The position numbers were made by a program, and so were the translations under genes. From Muricea muricata (Eukaryota > Cnidaria > Anthozoa > Malacalcyonacea > Plexauridae), in contig OY979716.1 of the NCBI GenBank assembly GCA_963855995.1, positions 89,057,042 through 89,121,041 of the forward strand: DNA of 64,000 bases. Reading direction: 5' to 3'. This document shows, piece after piece, positions 23,096 to 34,243 of this stretch. Under the pieces are notes generated by a model that worked only from the letters and a program-made list of their open reading frames with translations, did no database searches and was not told the DNA's origin. Each line of letters opens with the position of its first letter. The stretch's first letter is position 1.

Positions 23096-24801
23096 CTGAA
23101 TAGGAAATGCTAAAAAATGTTCAAAATTGTATAAATATAGTATATTCACTGTATATCTATTTGCAAATACATATATGAACACAAAACCATAGGAGCTCTC
23201 ACTATCTAAACAATAAATTTAAAGCAGAGTGGACAGTGTACAAGTACTATCACGATTACAAATAAAAATAGTTACCTCTGAAAATACTGAAATGTTGTCT
23301 ATAACTTTTACACTTTGGGCAATTTTAAAAATAACAGCCATTTTTCATTTCATTATTACCGAATAAATATACAAATAAAAATGCGACACTGTCCTCAGCA
23401 TAGTGGCTTTCTATAGTTGTATGTAGCAAATAGCAGTGATGTTTTTCAATCCATAAACCATACTGTATAATAATTGAATATCCATGAATCAGTACTTGTT
23501 ACAGTATATGTTAGGAGATAGGTGATCAGGTGATGTGACCTTCAGATTGATTGTCTAGCAATTCAATATGTATAGTATAGAATAAATGTCTGGTATTTGA
23601 CTTAAATATTTATATTGGGACCCATGTACAGTATAAATATATATTAAATTACCCATTTACCTGTTTTCATCACTGTATATTTTGCACTTCTTTCGGTTAA
23701 TTTTTTCTAGATTGCTCCTGCCAGACGTTAAAATCCTAATTTGTAGCTCATAATATTTCCAAAGTAACACATCTATCCAGGCGAAACCGTAGAATTTTTC
23801 CTCTGATTGACCATCTAGCCCTGAGTTCCCTGACACATCTGTTGTCATTCTCCCATGTCATCTTCAACATCCATCATTTAACTCGCGACAAAATTGTTTT
23901 CTGATTCGGCTTGGCTGTCATTTGGATCAGTAAAGCTTGAAGACACTTTTCCATTTGAAAGTCAAAGGAAAAGTACCGTAGAATCGGCAAAAAATTCGAT
24001 CAAAACATACTTCAACCCTCTCTGTAGTATAGCATACTAGTTTGTTATCAATGCGTGTTCCCGATTTGACGTCACAGGAGCATACTCGCCCCAGTTTTTT
24101 TATGCTCACGGTATTTTGAAAAATCGCCAACTTCAGGCCCCCAAAAGTACATGAAGATCAAATTTTCGACTTATCAAATATATTGCAAATCTTTTTAAAA
24201 TCACCTAAACTATTGAAATATGCAAATTCCCTGACTACTGGATAGGCACTTTAAAGGTCGAATAATTTTGTATGCGATGACTCGCCGATTGTGTACAATG
24301 ACAACCGTGTAAAATAAATCGAAGGAAATCCAAATATTTCAAAAAGATACAATTATGGAACCTCTTGCTAAAGCGACAATGGCGAGGAAGATAAATATCG
24401 TATTGATGCGAGCTTGAACCTTACACAATTTCTACAACTACAAGACGAGAAGTTTATCTGGTTTGGAAACTCGGAGAAGTTAAAAACGTTTGTACCCAAT
24501 CAGCTCAAGCTAGATAAAGGCAAATGGATCTCAGAAGCAGCAAATATGCGATTCAAAAGTACTGATGGCTCTTTTTAAACGAATTGGTATGCCAAGAAAC
24601 AGATTCTCACATTCCCTGGAAAGGAAGGTCCTCTTTTAAAAGAGAGATTAGTATCGTTTTTACTCAATCGGTGAGACACTCTACAAGGGAAAATGCTGTA
24701 AGCGAGCGAAATTTGAGGGGGAAAGATCGTTTGGGTTAATTAACATTAATTAACCATTAAAGCTTAAATTGAGTCCTTCGAACACAAATTTAGAAACATT
24801 T

Positions 24802-25760
24802 TCCCCGAGTCGCAGCGCCGAGCGCTGCCCGGGCGAAGTCCGGGGCGACGGTTACTAATTCTGAGATGCGAAAGTCATCCGCCATTATGTGTTTGTTTGG
24901 TTTGGTTTGGTTTGGTTTGGTTTGGTTTGGTTTGGTTTGGTTTGGTTTGGTTTGGTTTGGTTTGGTTTGGTTTGGTTTGGTTTGGTTTGGTTTGGTTTGG
25001 TTTGGTTTGGTTTGGTTTGGTTTGGTTTGGTTTGGTTTGGTTTGGTTTGGTTTGGTTTGGTTTGGTTTGGATGTTCGACTTTTTAGCTGACGTCATTGAA
25101 TTCCGAGGCTTTTTTTAAATAAATGTCATGAAATCTGTGGGGAAACAAATCGAAATCATTAAAAAACAATAAAAATAAATCAAAAATACGGAAAAGATGA
25201 CGAAAAAACGCGCCAACAGAAGGAAACAAGAACGGAAACGTAGATAACAGGTAGTCACATTCAGACAGTAATGATTCGACATTTTATTTTCGAAGTTTAC
25301 GTTTCTTTGTTTTGTAAAAGCAAGACTGTAGTTTTATTGTAAATGAGAAAATAATTTGCAGGTGAAAAATACGACCGTAGCTATTTTAATAAAAAATGCA
25401 TGACTTGAAATGGTTTTTATTGCAAAAAAACAAAGATTTAATAGTCTATAAACTATTCATCAAAACGTTTTAATAATGTAGCGTAATAAATTGTATTTCA
25501 TACCGTACCAAAGTTCACACTACGCATGATGACATACGGGCCACAGACATTTTAAAAATTAAGTACTTTGTCATTAAACTGGTAATTCATTCATTATTTT
25601 CACAGTTATCTAAAAAATATAGAATGCATTATTAAAAATAACCGTGTCGGCGTGTTGCTATGACAACAATCCTAGGAATACTTCATGTTCCGAAAATATA
25701 GTTGCACCTTTTATATAATATTAAGGCGAGGGATTTTGCATGCCTGCATGTATTTCTAGT
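24802..25760. mobile_element. Helitron-like insertion, copy A
   Basis: It starts TCCCCGAG, followed by two GC-rich hairpins (…GCAGCGCCGAGCGCTGC…, CCGGGCGAAGTCCGG) and GGTTACTAAT. It ends TGTATTTCTAGT. The same head and tail, at almost the same length (958 vs 959 bp), bound 48823-49780. TC...CTAGT with no TIR or target duplication is the Helitron pattern. An Arg-rich stretch (KRANRRKQERKRR) near 25205 recalls Helitron N-termini. The base before the TC is T, not the usual A, which weakens the call. Confidence 0.5.
24896..25070. repeat. Pentanucleotide microsatellite (TTTGG)35
   Basis: Thirty-five perfect TTTGG units with no interruption. It lies inside Helitron-like copy A and is absent from copy B. 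All frames on both strands are open through it; none is a gene. Confidence 0.98.
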
Positions 25761-28254
25761 AAACCGATACTAAAAGTGATATTATGATAAAGGCGAATTC
25801 AATAAAAGCAAGCAAAAAGTTTCCGAAATTAATCACTTGCAAGAAAATAATCATAAATTCCAATCAGATAATGTAGACTTCAGGAAACACCTCAACGAAC
25901 ACACACAAATTTTAAACGACACAATGAAAAAACATAAGGCTGCCGAGGAAAAAATGGCAAGCCTCTTAACTGTTATAGATACCCTTCAAACTGAAATGCT
26001 ACTGACGCAAGTTATACCATCTGCTATCATGAAAGTGATATTAATTTGGGTGATAATCAATTTGCCCCGCTAACGATCGAAGAGTCGACCGAGGACGAAG
26101 ATAACGAAATAAAAAGCGAAGGAACGATTGCCAATACATATAAAGTAAAAGGCAGTCTTCTAAACCTAATCAATCCATGAAACGACCAACAAAACATCAA
26201 AATGCAAATGGATTTATAGCAATTTTGGAAGACTCGATGCCTAGCGACTTAATCCTTCGAAAATTTGCCGCTCAACTGGAGAGAAAGTTATCGTTGAGAG
26301 CAACTGCTTCTGATATGAATCCCTACGTCTAGTCTGCCGTCGAAAAAAATCCCGATCTTGTTATACTATAGATGTGGAAACAAATGACATCCAATACAAA
26401 GAACCAGAAGAAACTGCAAAAGAAATACATTTTTGGGTAGAGGCATTATCGCAAATGACTTGCCTCAAATTGGGATCTGAGGTGTAATCTACTGTATAGA
26501 GGTAAGGAAATATTGAATACAAGAGTAAACTCACTCTTGGCTGAAGTTTGTAAAACCAATACTTGGTCTTTTATATCTCATGTTAACATTGATGATGCCA
26601 CTTGCCTCAATGTATCAAGGCTACAATTCAATACTAAAGGCTCTACGAAAAACTATATTGACTACAATGAACATTCATTATTCATTGCAAAGAACGTACT
26701 ACATATATTGGATCTACCGTTTAAAAACATTCTAATATTAATAAAATGCAGCCAATATATTGCATTTATTTAGCTACTGGGACTACTAGTATCCCTAACC
26801 CATCAGGATCTTCTACTTCCTAAAAGTAGGCGTTTCATTACAGTAAGCTTAAACATTGCAAGTTTACCAAATGATATAGATGAGCTAAGATGATCTTGAT
26901 GTCCTTGCAATTAATGAAACTAGAGTGGACGGCACGATTCTAACTGGCTTAATACATATAGATGAGTATAATTGGGTTTCTAAAAATAGAAATAGACCTG
27001 GGGGTGGTTTTGGATTCTTCAATAAAAATTCAGTAAATTTTCGCCTCAGCCTGTCCTTAATGACACTGATATTGAAATTTTATCAATTTAAACTATAAAT
27101 GATAAAATTAAACCATTTTTTATTGCTACATGATGAACGTTGCTTAAAACTAATCGACCTTGAGAATAAAGAGAGCATTATCTTGGAGGATGTTAATTCC
27201 CATTTCGAGGAAGAGGCATTATCTTGTGAATGACAGGCATTTCAACATCAGGTGGCATCCGACATCCACGATTTCGATCGTATCCGCCAGAAACAGCGTT
27301 TCTTCATCGGTACAGCTTTTTCTCCTGTCGACCAATGTGGATTATGAATTGTTAAAACTGAATATCTTTTGATTAGCTCTCCCCATAATAATTATAAAAC
27401 ATTTGGGTTCAGAACCGAATGTTTGCGTTGGCAATGAATTGATAGAAAGAGTTCAAGTGACAAAAGCTCTTGGAGTCCAATTAGACGAACATCTAGCATT
27501 TAACAGTCACGTCGATCATATTTCCAGTAAAATTTCTGCTGGTATAAGTGCATTAAAAAGAATTAAAGAATATACGGATCAAGAGACTTTGAAATCGGTC
27601 TACTATGCATTAGTCCAGCCTCATTTTGATTACTGCTGTGAAGTTTGGGATTCAATTGATGCGACCCTTTCAAATCGATTACAGAAGCTTCACAATAGAA
27701 GTGCCAGAATCATAATGAATTGCAAAAATGAGCATGGTCAGTCAAATCTGGCCCTTGGTCTTCTTGGATGGAAAACCCTGGAAGAACAGAGGGCTCAGAG
27801 TACAGCTAGACTAATGTATAAGGTTTTGCATAATATGGCACCAACAAAGTTAAATGAGATTTTTAATATGTCTAATACTGTTCATGGCCATAATTTACGA
27901 GGATCTAATTCCACTCTTTTCCTTCCGCGTCCAAAAACTAATATCTTAAAAAAAGCATCAGTTTTAGAGGCCCAAAAATATGGAATTCTTTGTCCGAACA
28001 AGCTAAAAATAGCGAATCTCTGCTCATATTTAAGGCTAATATCTCTAGCTAATGCCAGCCTGTTCAACAATAATATATGATTGTATTAATGTAGTAATTA
28101 TTTATTTTGTACATATTTCTAATTGTGTATTTTTATAGTTGTATCACGTCCCACTTGGAAATCAACATTCAGTTGAAGTGGCTAACGTGTTGAAATAAAG
28201 TTTTAATAATAATAATAATGATTATGCCTATCTAGCTTGACCTCAAACATGTCC

Positions 28255-28560
28255 AACACTCTCGCAAGCATTCCGACAGAAAAGATTATTTACCATCGGT
28301 AAAATGTATTTTTGTTTCATGACCTCCTACTAAGTACTATATGTGTCCTCACCAAGTAACTTTGTTCATCGGTACCGATGGTAAAGCCAATTTACCGTCG
28401 GTAAATGGAAATTGTCCGTTTGTACTGATGGAGAAATCTGTGCACTATAGGTAAAATAGATTTTTGTTTCGTGACCTCCTACAGGGCACTGACATACCTC
28501 ATCACCAAACAACCTGTCCATCGGTACCGATGGTAAAGCCAATTTACCGTCTGTAAACCT
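28255..28560. repeat. CCATCGGTACCGATGG-type repeat, two units
   Basis: Two units of roughly 150 bp share TTTTTGTTTC(A/G)TGACCTCCTAC, ATCGGTACCGATGGTAAAGC and AATTTACCGTC. They are related to the larger array at 36110-37465. Confidence 0.75.
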
Positions 28561-28589
28561 GCGTCAAAGTGTAATCAATAACTCGCTCT

Positions 28590-29580
28590 AACGGCAGATT
28601 TTCCACCTCAGTTTATCGTAAACGTACTTTTACCGGTCTCTTCGCTAACTTTCACAGCTTCGTTTCTAATGTATACAAACGCTCTTTAAGTTTGTTGCTT
28701 ACTTCACCGAATTTTCCACTTCTGCTCTAGCTGTGAAAACTTTCATGCCTAAATCGAAGTCGTAAGGAAATTGTTCAACTTGAATGGTTTCCCCACACAC
28801 ATGTTCGATCAACTTGTTCGTTGCTTCCTCAACAATCTTTTCGAACCCAAACATCCTGCCTCACTGTTCCCAAGAAAATCGTCTATTTTTGCCTTTCTTT
28901 CACTGGTTCACATTCCCTCCAGATTCGCACTCAAATTACACTTTGTAAGTGCTGCTTATCTTCGTCTTCACATTCGCTTTGTCTCTCGCTCTTCTACACG
29001 TATCTCCTCTTTCTTTCCTTTCAAGGATAGAATTTCCAAGTTTTTGAGATCTAGTGTTGTATACTTATTTAAGTGTCGATGCTGTTGTGCATCATATGTG
29101 TGAGTCAAACCACTCGCCATTTACACACCCAAGTATCTGAACACTTGGTCATCTCTTCTATAACAAGAAAACCATCATTCAGTCCAGTCATGTCCAGCAT
29201 ATTCTTCCACCTAAAAACCACCGGTGACCGGTCACACTGCCAACTTTGATGACTTTGAAATCTTTTCCTCTTGTTCTGACGATCGTGAATTAATGATTTA
29301 CGAAAGCCTTCTGATATCTAAGCTCAAGCCCACACTTAATGTCCAGGGCAACTCAATTCCTCTTAACCGTCTTTAATATTGTCTTTGTCTTTGTTTTATC
29401 TTTTGTCTGTCATGTACCTTCCTACACCTTCCTATCCTATATCTACTAGCACAACCTTTGTAACATAACACCTTGTAAATAATTTTAGCGTATATTCGCT
29501 AGCCTAGTAATTTTATACCATTTAGTCTGAAGATGTCTTAAGTTAAAGACGAAACGTTACTTAATAAAAATATATTTATA
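28590..29580 (+). pseudogene. Penelope-like retroelement fragment with GIY-YIG endonuclease
   Basis: Reading over frame changes: FTGLFANFHSFVSNVYKRSL (~28625), NGFPTHMFDQLVRCFLN (~28780), RSSVVYLFKCRCCCASYVGQ-like GIY-YIG core (~29045-29110), TRHLHTQVSEHLVISS (~29110-29160) and the tail MIYESLLISKLKPTLN (~29297-29345). Soon after comes TCTGAAGATGTC...GACGAAACGTT, a motif common near the ends of such elements. It is 5'-truncated, with no RT core, and broken by a frameshift at ~29100. Function lost. Confidence 0.75.
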
Positions 29581-29927
29581 TTTTACTGATTTTATAGCTT
29601 TGCTAAAAGCTATATGTTGGGCCATCAAATTTATAGAAAGAATTCGTTTCCCGCCTGGCAAATCTCTAGCCACAATACTAATGAGTAATGAATTTGAAGC
29701 ATAACGGTGTACCTTTTCCGGTATCTTTAATCGGTAATATACTCAAACTCACAACATCTTTAGATCAAATTTTATTGTCAAAAATGACTGAACACTATCT
29801 TAAATTGAGAAACAATATCGATTTTACTCAAAACGTCCTAAGATTATCTGTATACTATATCAATGTAAATATTTCCCATATTTCACATGGGCGGAAATAT
29901 TATGCCTTTTGCCAATGTATCTGTTGC
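29581..29927. other. No gene seen
   Basis: AT-rich sequence between the Penelope-like fragment and the next element. The one frame present shows no motif. Confidence 0.4.
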
Positions 29928-30789
29928 ATGTACCCAGAGGAGGTTGGACAGCTATCACGTGACTTTCTCGACCAATGAAATCGCGTCATTTTGACATTGT
30001 TTTTGCGAAGCTTTTTAGCACAAAAATTTGCGTAGCGTACTAAAATACTCAAATTTTGAATCTTTTTATTTAAATTTGATGTGTTATGTACAAGGATTCT
30101 GATAGAAGAGTAATTGGAATTTCTATATCTGAAATATTTAGTAAGGTAAACGTTAATTTCTGCTTTATTTTTATGATGAAAGTTTGTAGGGTCATTTCAA
30201 CTTGACGACTTCATTGCGTTGGTGTTCACAATTTTCAAACTGAAAAATCTCGAATTCCTGTGGTTCGATTTTTGTATTTTTTTCGTTAATTTCAAGACAA
30301 ATGTATAAATTTACACTCCACCAGAAAAGTCCCAAAAAGTCCCCACTCCGCGATATAGATATTTCGCTTTGAATCGACCGCACTCGTTTAGACAATTGCT
30401 AAACATGCGCTTTAAAGTTATGACCGACATTATGCTAAGAAAGATTATTTTGTTGACTAATAGTTGAAGTTAGAAGCGTCATTTTACAGTTAACTGTTAC
30501 ACGAGATGTTAAATTGGTTTTACAGGAATATGAAAGTTTTTTTTCGTGTTTTATATATATTTCTATTTTGGGTTGCACGGAATGCATCAATAGGGCCCAA
30601 AACAAAAACAACCTAAACAGAAGAATGATGTACAGGTTCACATGTTCTCAAATCTCATTACTTGTTCTCAAAGATGTGTTTGCACTCATTTTTGGTTTGT
30701 TTTTTGCATTTTAGTACGTGCCAAAATAATTTATTAAATGTATCTCGTATATTTAATAGTAAATGGACAAGATTAGTATATTTTCATTT

Positions 30790-31224
30790 AAAGGAGTTCA
30801 GACAGCAATGTGGAGTTGAGAAAGGACTTCTTCCAGAACACCCAAGAGCAGGATCAAGTGATGATGTCGAAGGCATTTTTTCTTTTTTACATGGACTGTT
30901 AGGACCAATTTTTGATGAAAAGGCCTTTCATGATGTGTTTCCGAAAGTCATCAGTGAATACACCAAAAAATGTGATCCTGACCAGTGACCTGCCATTCTA
31001 TTATCTACTGGCTCAAACGACCGCTACAACGATGGTTCACTAGCATCCTTCAACATACCATCAAGCACTGGGGAAGACCGTCTAGATCGTGTTCCTACAT
31101 CTAGAAGGGCTGATCTTGGAGTATTCGTTGCTAATCGTGCTGTCATCCCTCAATGTGGTCAATTAAGTGTACGTTCAGCCCATTTCAAACCCGCAGAGAG
31201 CCTACCACCACCACCATCATCATA
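30790..31224 (+). pseudogene. Decayed element-encoded protein, unknown family
   Basis: The frame reads QQCGVEKGLLPEHPRAGSSD, DVEGIFSFLHGLLGP, DEKAFHDVFPKVISEYTKKC, then, after two small frame changes near 30985-31005, FYY and STGSNDRYNDGSLASFNIP, ending ESLPPPPSS. The block HPRAG-SDDVEGIFSFLH looks like a conserved element of transposon-associated proteins, but I cannot name the family. The frame changes make it non-functional as it stands, and the 5' exons are not identified. Confidence 0.5.
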
Positions 31225-32296
31225 AAGTTCCTGAACATTGTACGTATTGTGGTGTGGACACATTTAGCATAGTTGTTGATATTTATTGTTGATATTTATA
31301 TTCAAAAAAGTGACACATCAAATAAGTTTTATTCACATATTCCAATACAGAAATGACTTTACATAACACTATAAAATGGTATATCACACTCATAACTAGC
31401 TGCGAGTAAACTGAGTCAATGGACTTAGGTGGAAGTTCCTGAAAAACTCAAACTGAAAGGCTTTTTAGTTCAAAGAATTTATCAAACAGAATTTTAGTAG
31501 CTTTTCTTTGCTGTAATGTTCCACAACAAAAGTACATGTACTTCATGTACAATGGTAATAAAGTAGTCTTACCATAACTACCAGATTGTTAGATTGTACT
31601 GATTGTTTATAATAGATGAATTTTTTTGTTCAAAAAATCAAATATCTTCAAGGGGCAGAGGCATGCTCCCTGAGATACCCTGGGATAACTTGCATATTTA
31701 GTACTTGGCTCAGTAGATCTCATACCCTAGTTGTGGGTCTGAATAGTTTATTGTATCATAAACTGAAATATGTTACTATATTACATATTATAAAAAATGA
31801 CATCATTGTTCAAAAGTTATATTTAGCACTGACAATGGGTGAATATTAAATATGTTCAATCATGCATAATTTCTAATGCCTGCACGTATCTCACAGAAAT
31901 GCATGTGACAAACATCTTTAACACATAACCTTTTTTATTATTCTATCCTTAGGCTATCTTATTTGAAGTCTGATGAATAAAAATTCTAAAAAAATCTAAA
32001 TAGTTAGCCATTGAAAAAATCTAAAAACTAGTTTGCATATTTGGCAATCAAATAAAATACTAAATAAAAGATGTCTGTCAATACACAAATACTGTTTATT
32101 TGTGGATTAGATGATGCGATAGCTCTGAGAATAAGTCAAATTGCTAATGAGTTGACCATAAAATGCATGCAAATAAAAACTATTAAATTTCTTGGCCAAA
32201 AAAAAGTCAAATAAGTGGCAAGTTTTTATGATTTCTCAGAGATATGCCAATATATTAGAGTACTTCACAAAGAATTTATACTAGTACGCAAAGCAA

Positions 32297-33773
32297 TCAT
32301 CGCACACTTTTGCTTTTTCTTACCACTTCTGGCTCCCACTCACCATGCCTTTTTATCCAGGTTTCAGAATAAAAACCTGCTTTAAACAAGTCCACCCTAT
32401 ACTTAATATGCTGAATACAAACATCAATAATATCTCCTGTAACCATTAGGGGGTGCTGATATTTGCAAAGTTCTGAGGCAATATAGCCAACATGACACTA
32501 ACCAGTACCATAGTCCAAATCAAAGCAATTGCACTTGGGTCAAATGGATTCAAAGGCTCTGCGCTCAGGTGAACTTTCACTGATGTATTTTGTTTAAGAG
32601 CAAGGTATGCTAGTTCCAAGAGATGTTGGTAATTTTGTTCATGAGCAGCACTTATGCACTTTTAATAAAAGGTACAGAATGGTTATCTCTTGATCTTCAT
32701 CACTGACATCATCATCACTGTTATCATCAAGTTGGGCCAAACAATCAAGCATGTCCCTTTCTACAAAGATATAATTAGATCGTTCTAGTTATTGCTAAAA
32801 ATAAGATTTCATGACTACTCAGTGCAACCAAGTCCCGATATCTAAAATAAGAACATAATTCAGTAATACATATCAATAGCAAACAAATGTATAAAAATAG
32901 AAATTCTAACAAATATAGAATAATTAAAACTTCTTCCTAAGATTAAACATTCATACTCTGATTGCTATTAAATTATGCTGTAGAAACAAAATCACAAACA
33001 TCCCACCTTCTAATTCCTGTTAGAACCAATGACCTCGTCTGAATATTAACGTTTGGGACATCAACAGTATCATCATTTCCTGCAAGTGGTTGTGGAGAAT
33101 TTCCTCTCTCACGAGTTTCATCTGCAGGAGATAATAAAACCTTATCAGTAGCTAGAAAATTAGGACAATTGCAACTTCCCGCATTAACATCTAGCAAGGG
33201 CGTAACACAAATATCATCCGTATCTGGGATGACTGCAGCCACTGCACTTGTATTTGCTGACAATATTTGATCCACGTCAAAATCCCACAATAAGAGTATT
33301 CGCCAGTCTTCTTCATATCCTTTACCTTCTTCAACAGGATCTTTGGTATCAAACTCGATATAGAATTTTGCAAACCAAGAATATAACAATTGTAACAATG
33401 AATATTTATATTCAGAAATGTACAATCTTTTTAAAAAAATAAAAAATCCTCCCAAATAAAAAATTTTCATAGTTTACTAACCTTGAAAGGCTCAAATATT
33501 GCGCTAGCTTTCACATTGACAACACAAGAAGATTTCAGACCGTCCAGTTTTGAAATGAGAGCCTCGGTGTTCGGAATAATCAATAATGCAAGTTCTTCAC
33601 TCGGACGGTTTATCAAGAAAGCAAAAATGACAGTAAATGACATGTAATCTTAAAAACGGTAAACTTGGACTTGTAAAAGCCTCGTCATAATAAGGATCAC
33701 AACGATAAATATATACAATGCTATTTTCTCGAAGTATTGTAGCCTGACAGTCCTGTCTTTCGAAAGCTTCCAT
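32297..33773 (-). pseudogene. Degenerate multi-exon gene with HIRAN-like C-terminus
   Basis: On the minus strand an ATG at 33773 opens MEAFERQDCQATILRENSIV. A second block at 33480-33600 reads LALLIIPNTEALISKLDGL and ends at a GTTAGT donor. A third at ~32990-33375 includes EFDTKDPVEEGKGYEEDWR. The last (32297-~32760) includes an acidic stretch DDNSDDDVSDEDQE, then NPFDPSAIAFDLDYG, CHVGYIASEL and FYSETWIKRHGEWEPEVV. The pattern NP-D--AI--...GYI--EL is HIRAN-like, a DNA-end-binding fold in helicase-type proteins. Frame breaks at the first junction and near 32490 and 32640 suggest decay. Identity is moderate to weak. Confidence 0.4.
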
Positions 33774-34243
33774 ATTTCTTCGTCGCACAGAGATGTTCGC
33801 TTCGCAACAGTCCACGCATGAATGAGACACTGCGTGGAAAAGCACGCAAATTTCCCATGATGCTTTGCGAGGAGCTGTCCAACCTCCTCTGGTATGTACC
33901 TGTAATTGCAAACCAATGACGCTCTTTGTCAATTTTCATTGTAATCAGCCCGTTGAAGACTACAGTCTGGAAGCCGAAAGCTCGCAAATAATAAATATTT
34001 TAAACCAGATCGAGAACGTCTCATTCTTTATCCTGGTTTGACATCTTCAATATTTAAATGAAAAAAAATATCCCACACAGTGGGAGGTCATTCTTAGTGT
34101 TTACATCTACTGATTGCAACTACTTGAAATTAATGCTTAAGGCTAAGCCACTGTTCACTAAATCACATAACCGCTAACAATGTAATTAATAGGCCTATGA
34201 ATAATTGCATCAGACGCTAAATTTCGTCAGATAAAGATAGATA

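Larger units (their letters stand above)
20827..24253. mobile_element. 3.4-kb element with ~600-bp TIRs
   Basis: Element 20829-24251 starts AAGTGCCTATCCAGTAGTCA, and its right end is the complement. A TA lies outside each end (20827-20828 and 24252-24253). Alternatively the duplication is a degraded TTAA (GTAA/TTAA). TIRs are 20829-21429 and 23658-24251, similar throughout with scattered changes. The interior has one coding-like exon (minus strand, 22934-23095), a palindrome and a triplet repeat, but no recognisable transposase. It is probably non-autonomous. The superfamily is unassigned: TA suggests mariner-like, TTAA would suggest Kolobok or piggyBac-like. Confidence 0.75.
24360..28225 (+). 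pseudogene. Decayed LINE with esterase-type ORF1, endonuclease and RT C-terminus
   Basis: ORF1 pieces occur at 24405-24660, in the coiled coil at 25825-26010, and as an SGNH/esterase-like stretch at ~26330-26700 (NPDLVIL, then NDIQYKEPEETAKEI, then NTRVNSLLAEVCK). Endonuclease pieces at ~26850-27230 include LDVLAINETRVDGT and LENKESIILEDVNSHF. The longest piece, 27403-28080, is the C-terminal region after reverse transcriptase (KALGVQLDEHLAFNSHVDHI, YYALVQPHFDYCCEVWDS). The catalytic RT core is missing, and stops and frameshifts are frequent. The 3' end has AATAAAG and a TAA-repeat tail at about 28202-28220. An esterase-type ORF1 suggests the CR1/L2 group (inference). A Helitron-like element interrupts it. 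Confidence 0.8.
29928..33898. mobile_element. 3.96-kb DNA transposon with 22-bp TIRs
   Basis: Element 29933-33893 begins CCCAGAGGAGGTTGGACAGC and ends GCTGTCCAACCTCCTCTGGT. ATGTA lies outside both ends (29928-29932 and 33894-33898); depending on where the TIR edge is set the duplication may be 5-7 bp. Two convergent decayed genes lie inside. The ~1 kb between them (31225-32296) holds no gene I can support. Superfamily not assigned. Confidence 0.7.

Noticed and set aside
24866..25118. Several long overlapping open frames of Phe/Gly/Leu/Val/Trp or Thr/Lys/Pro/Asn/Gln repeats
   Set aside because: They only translate the TTTGG microsatellite, which has no stop in any frame.
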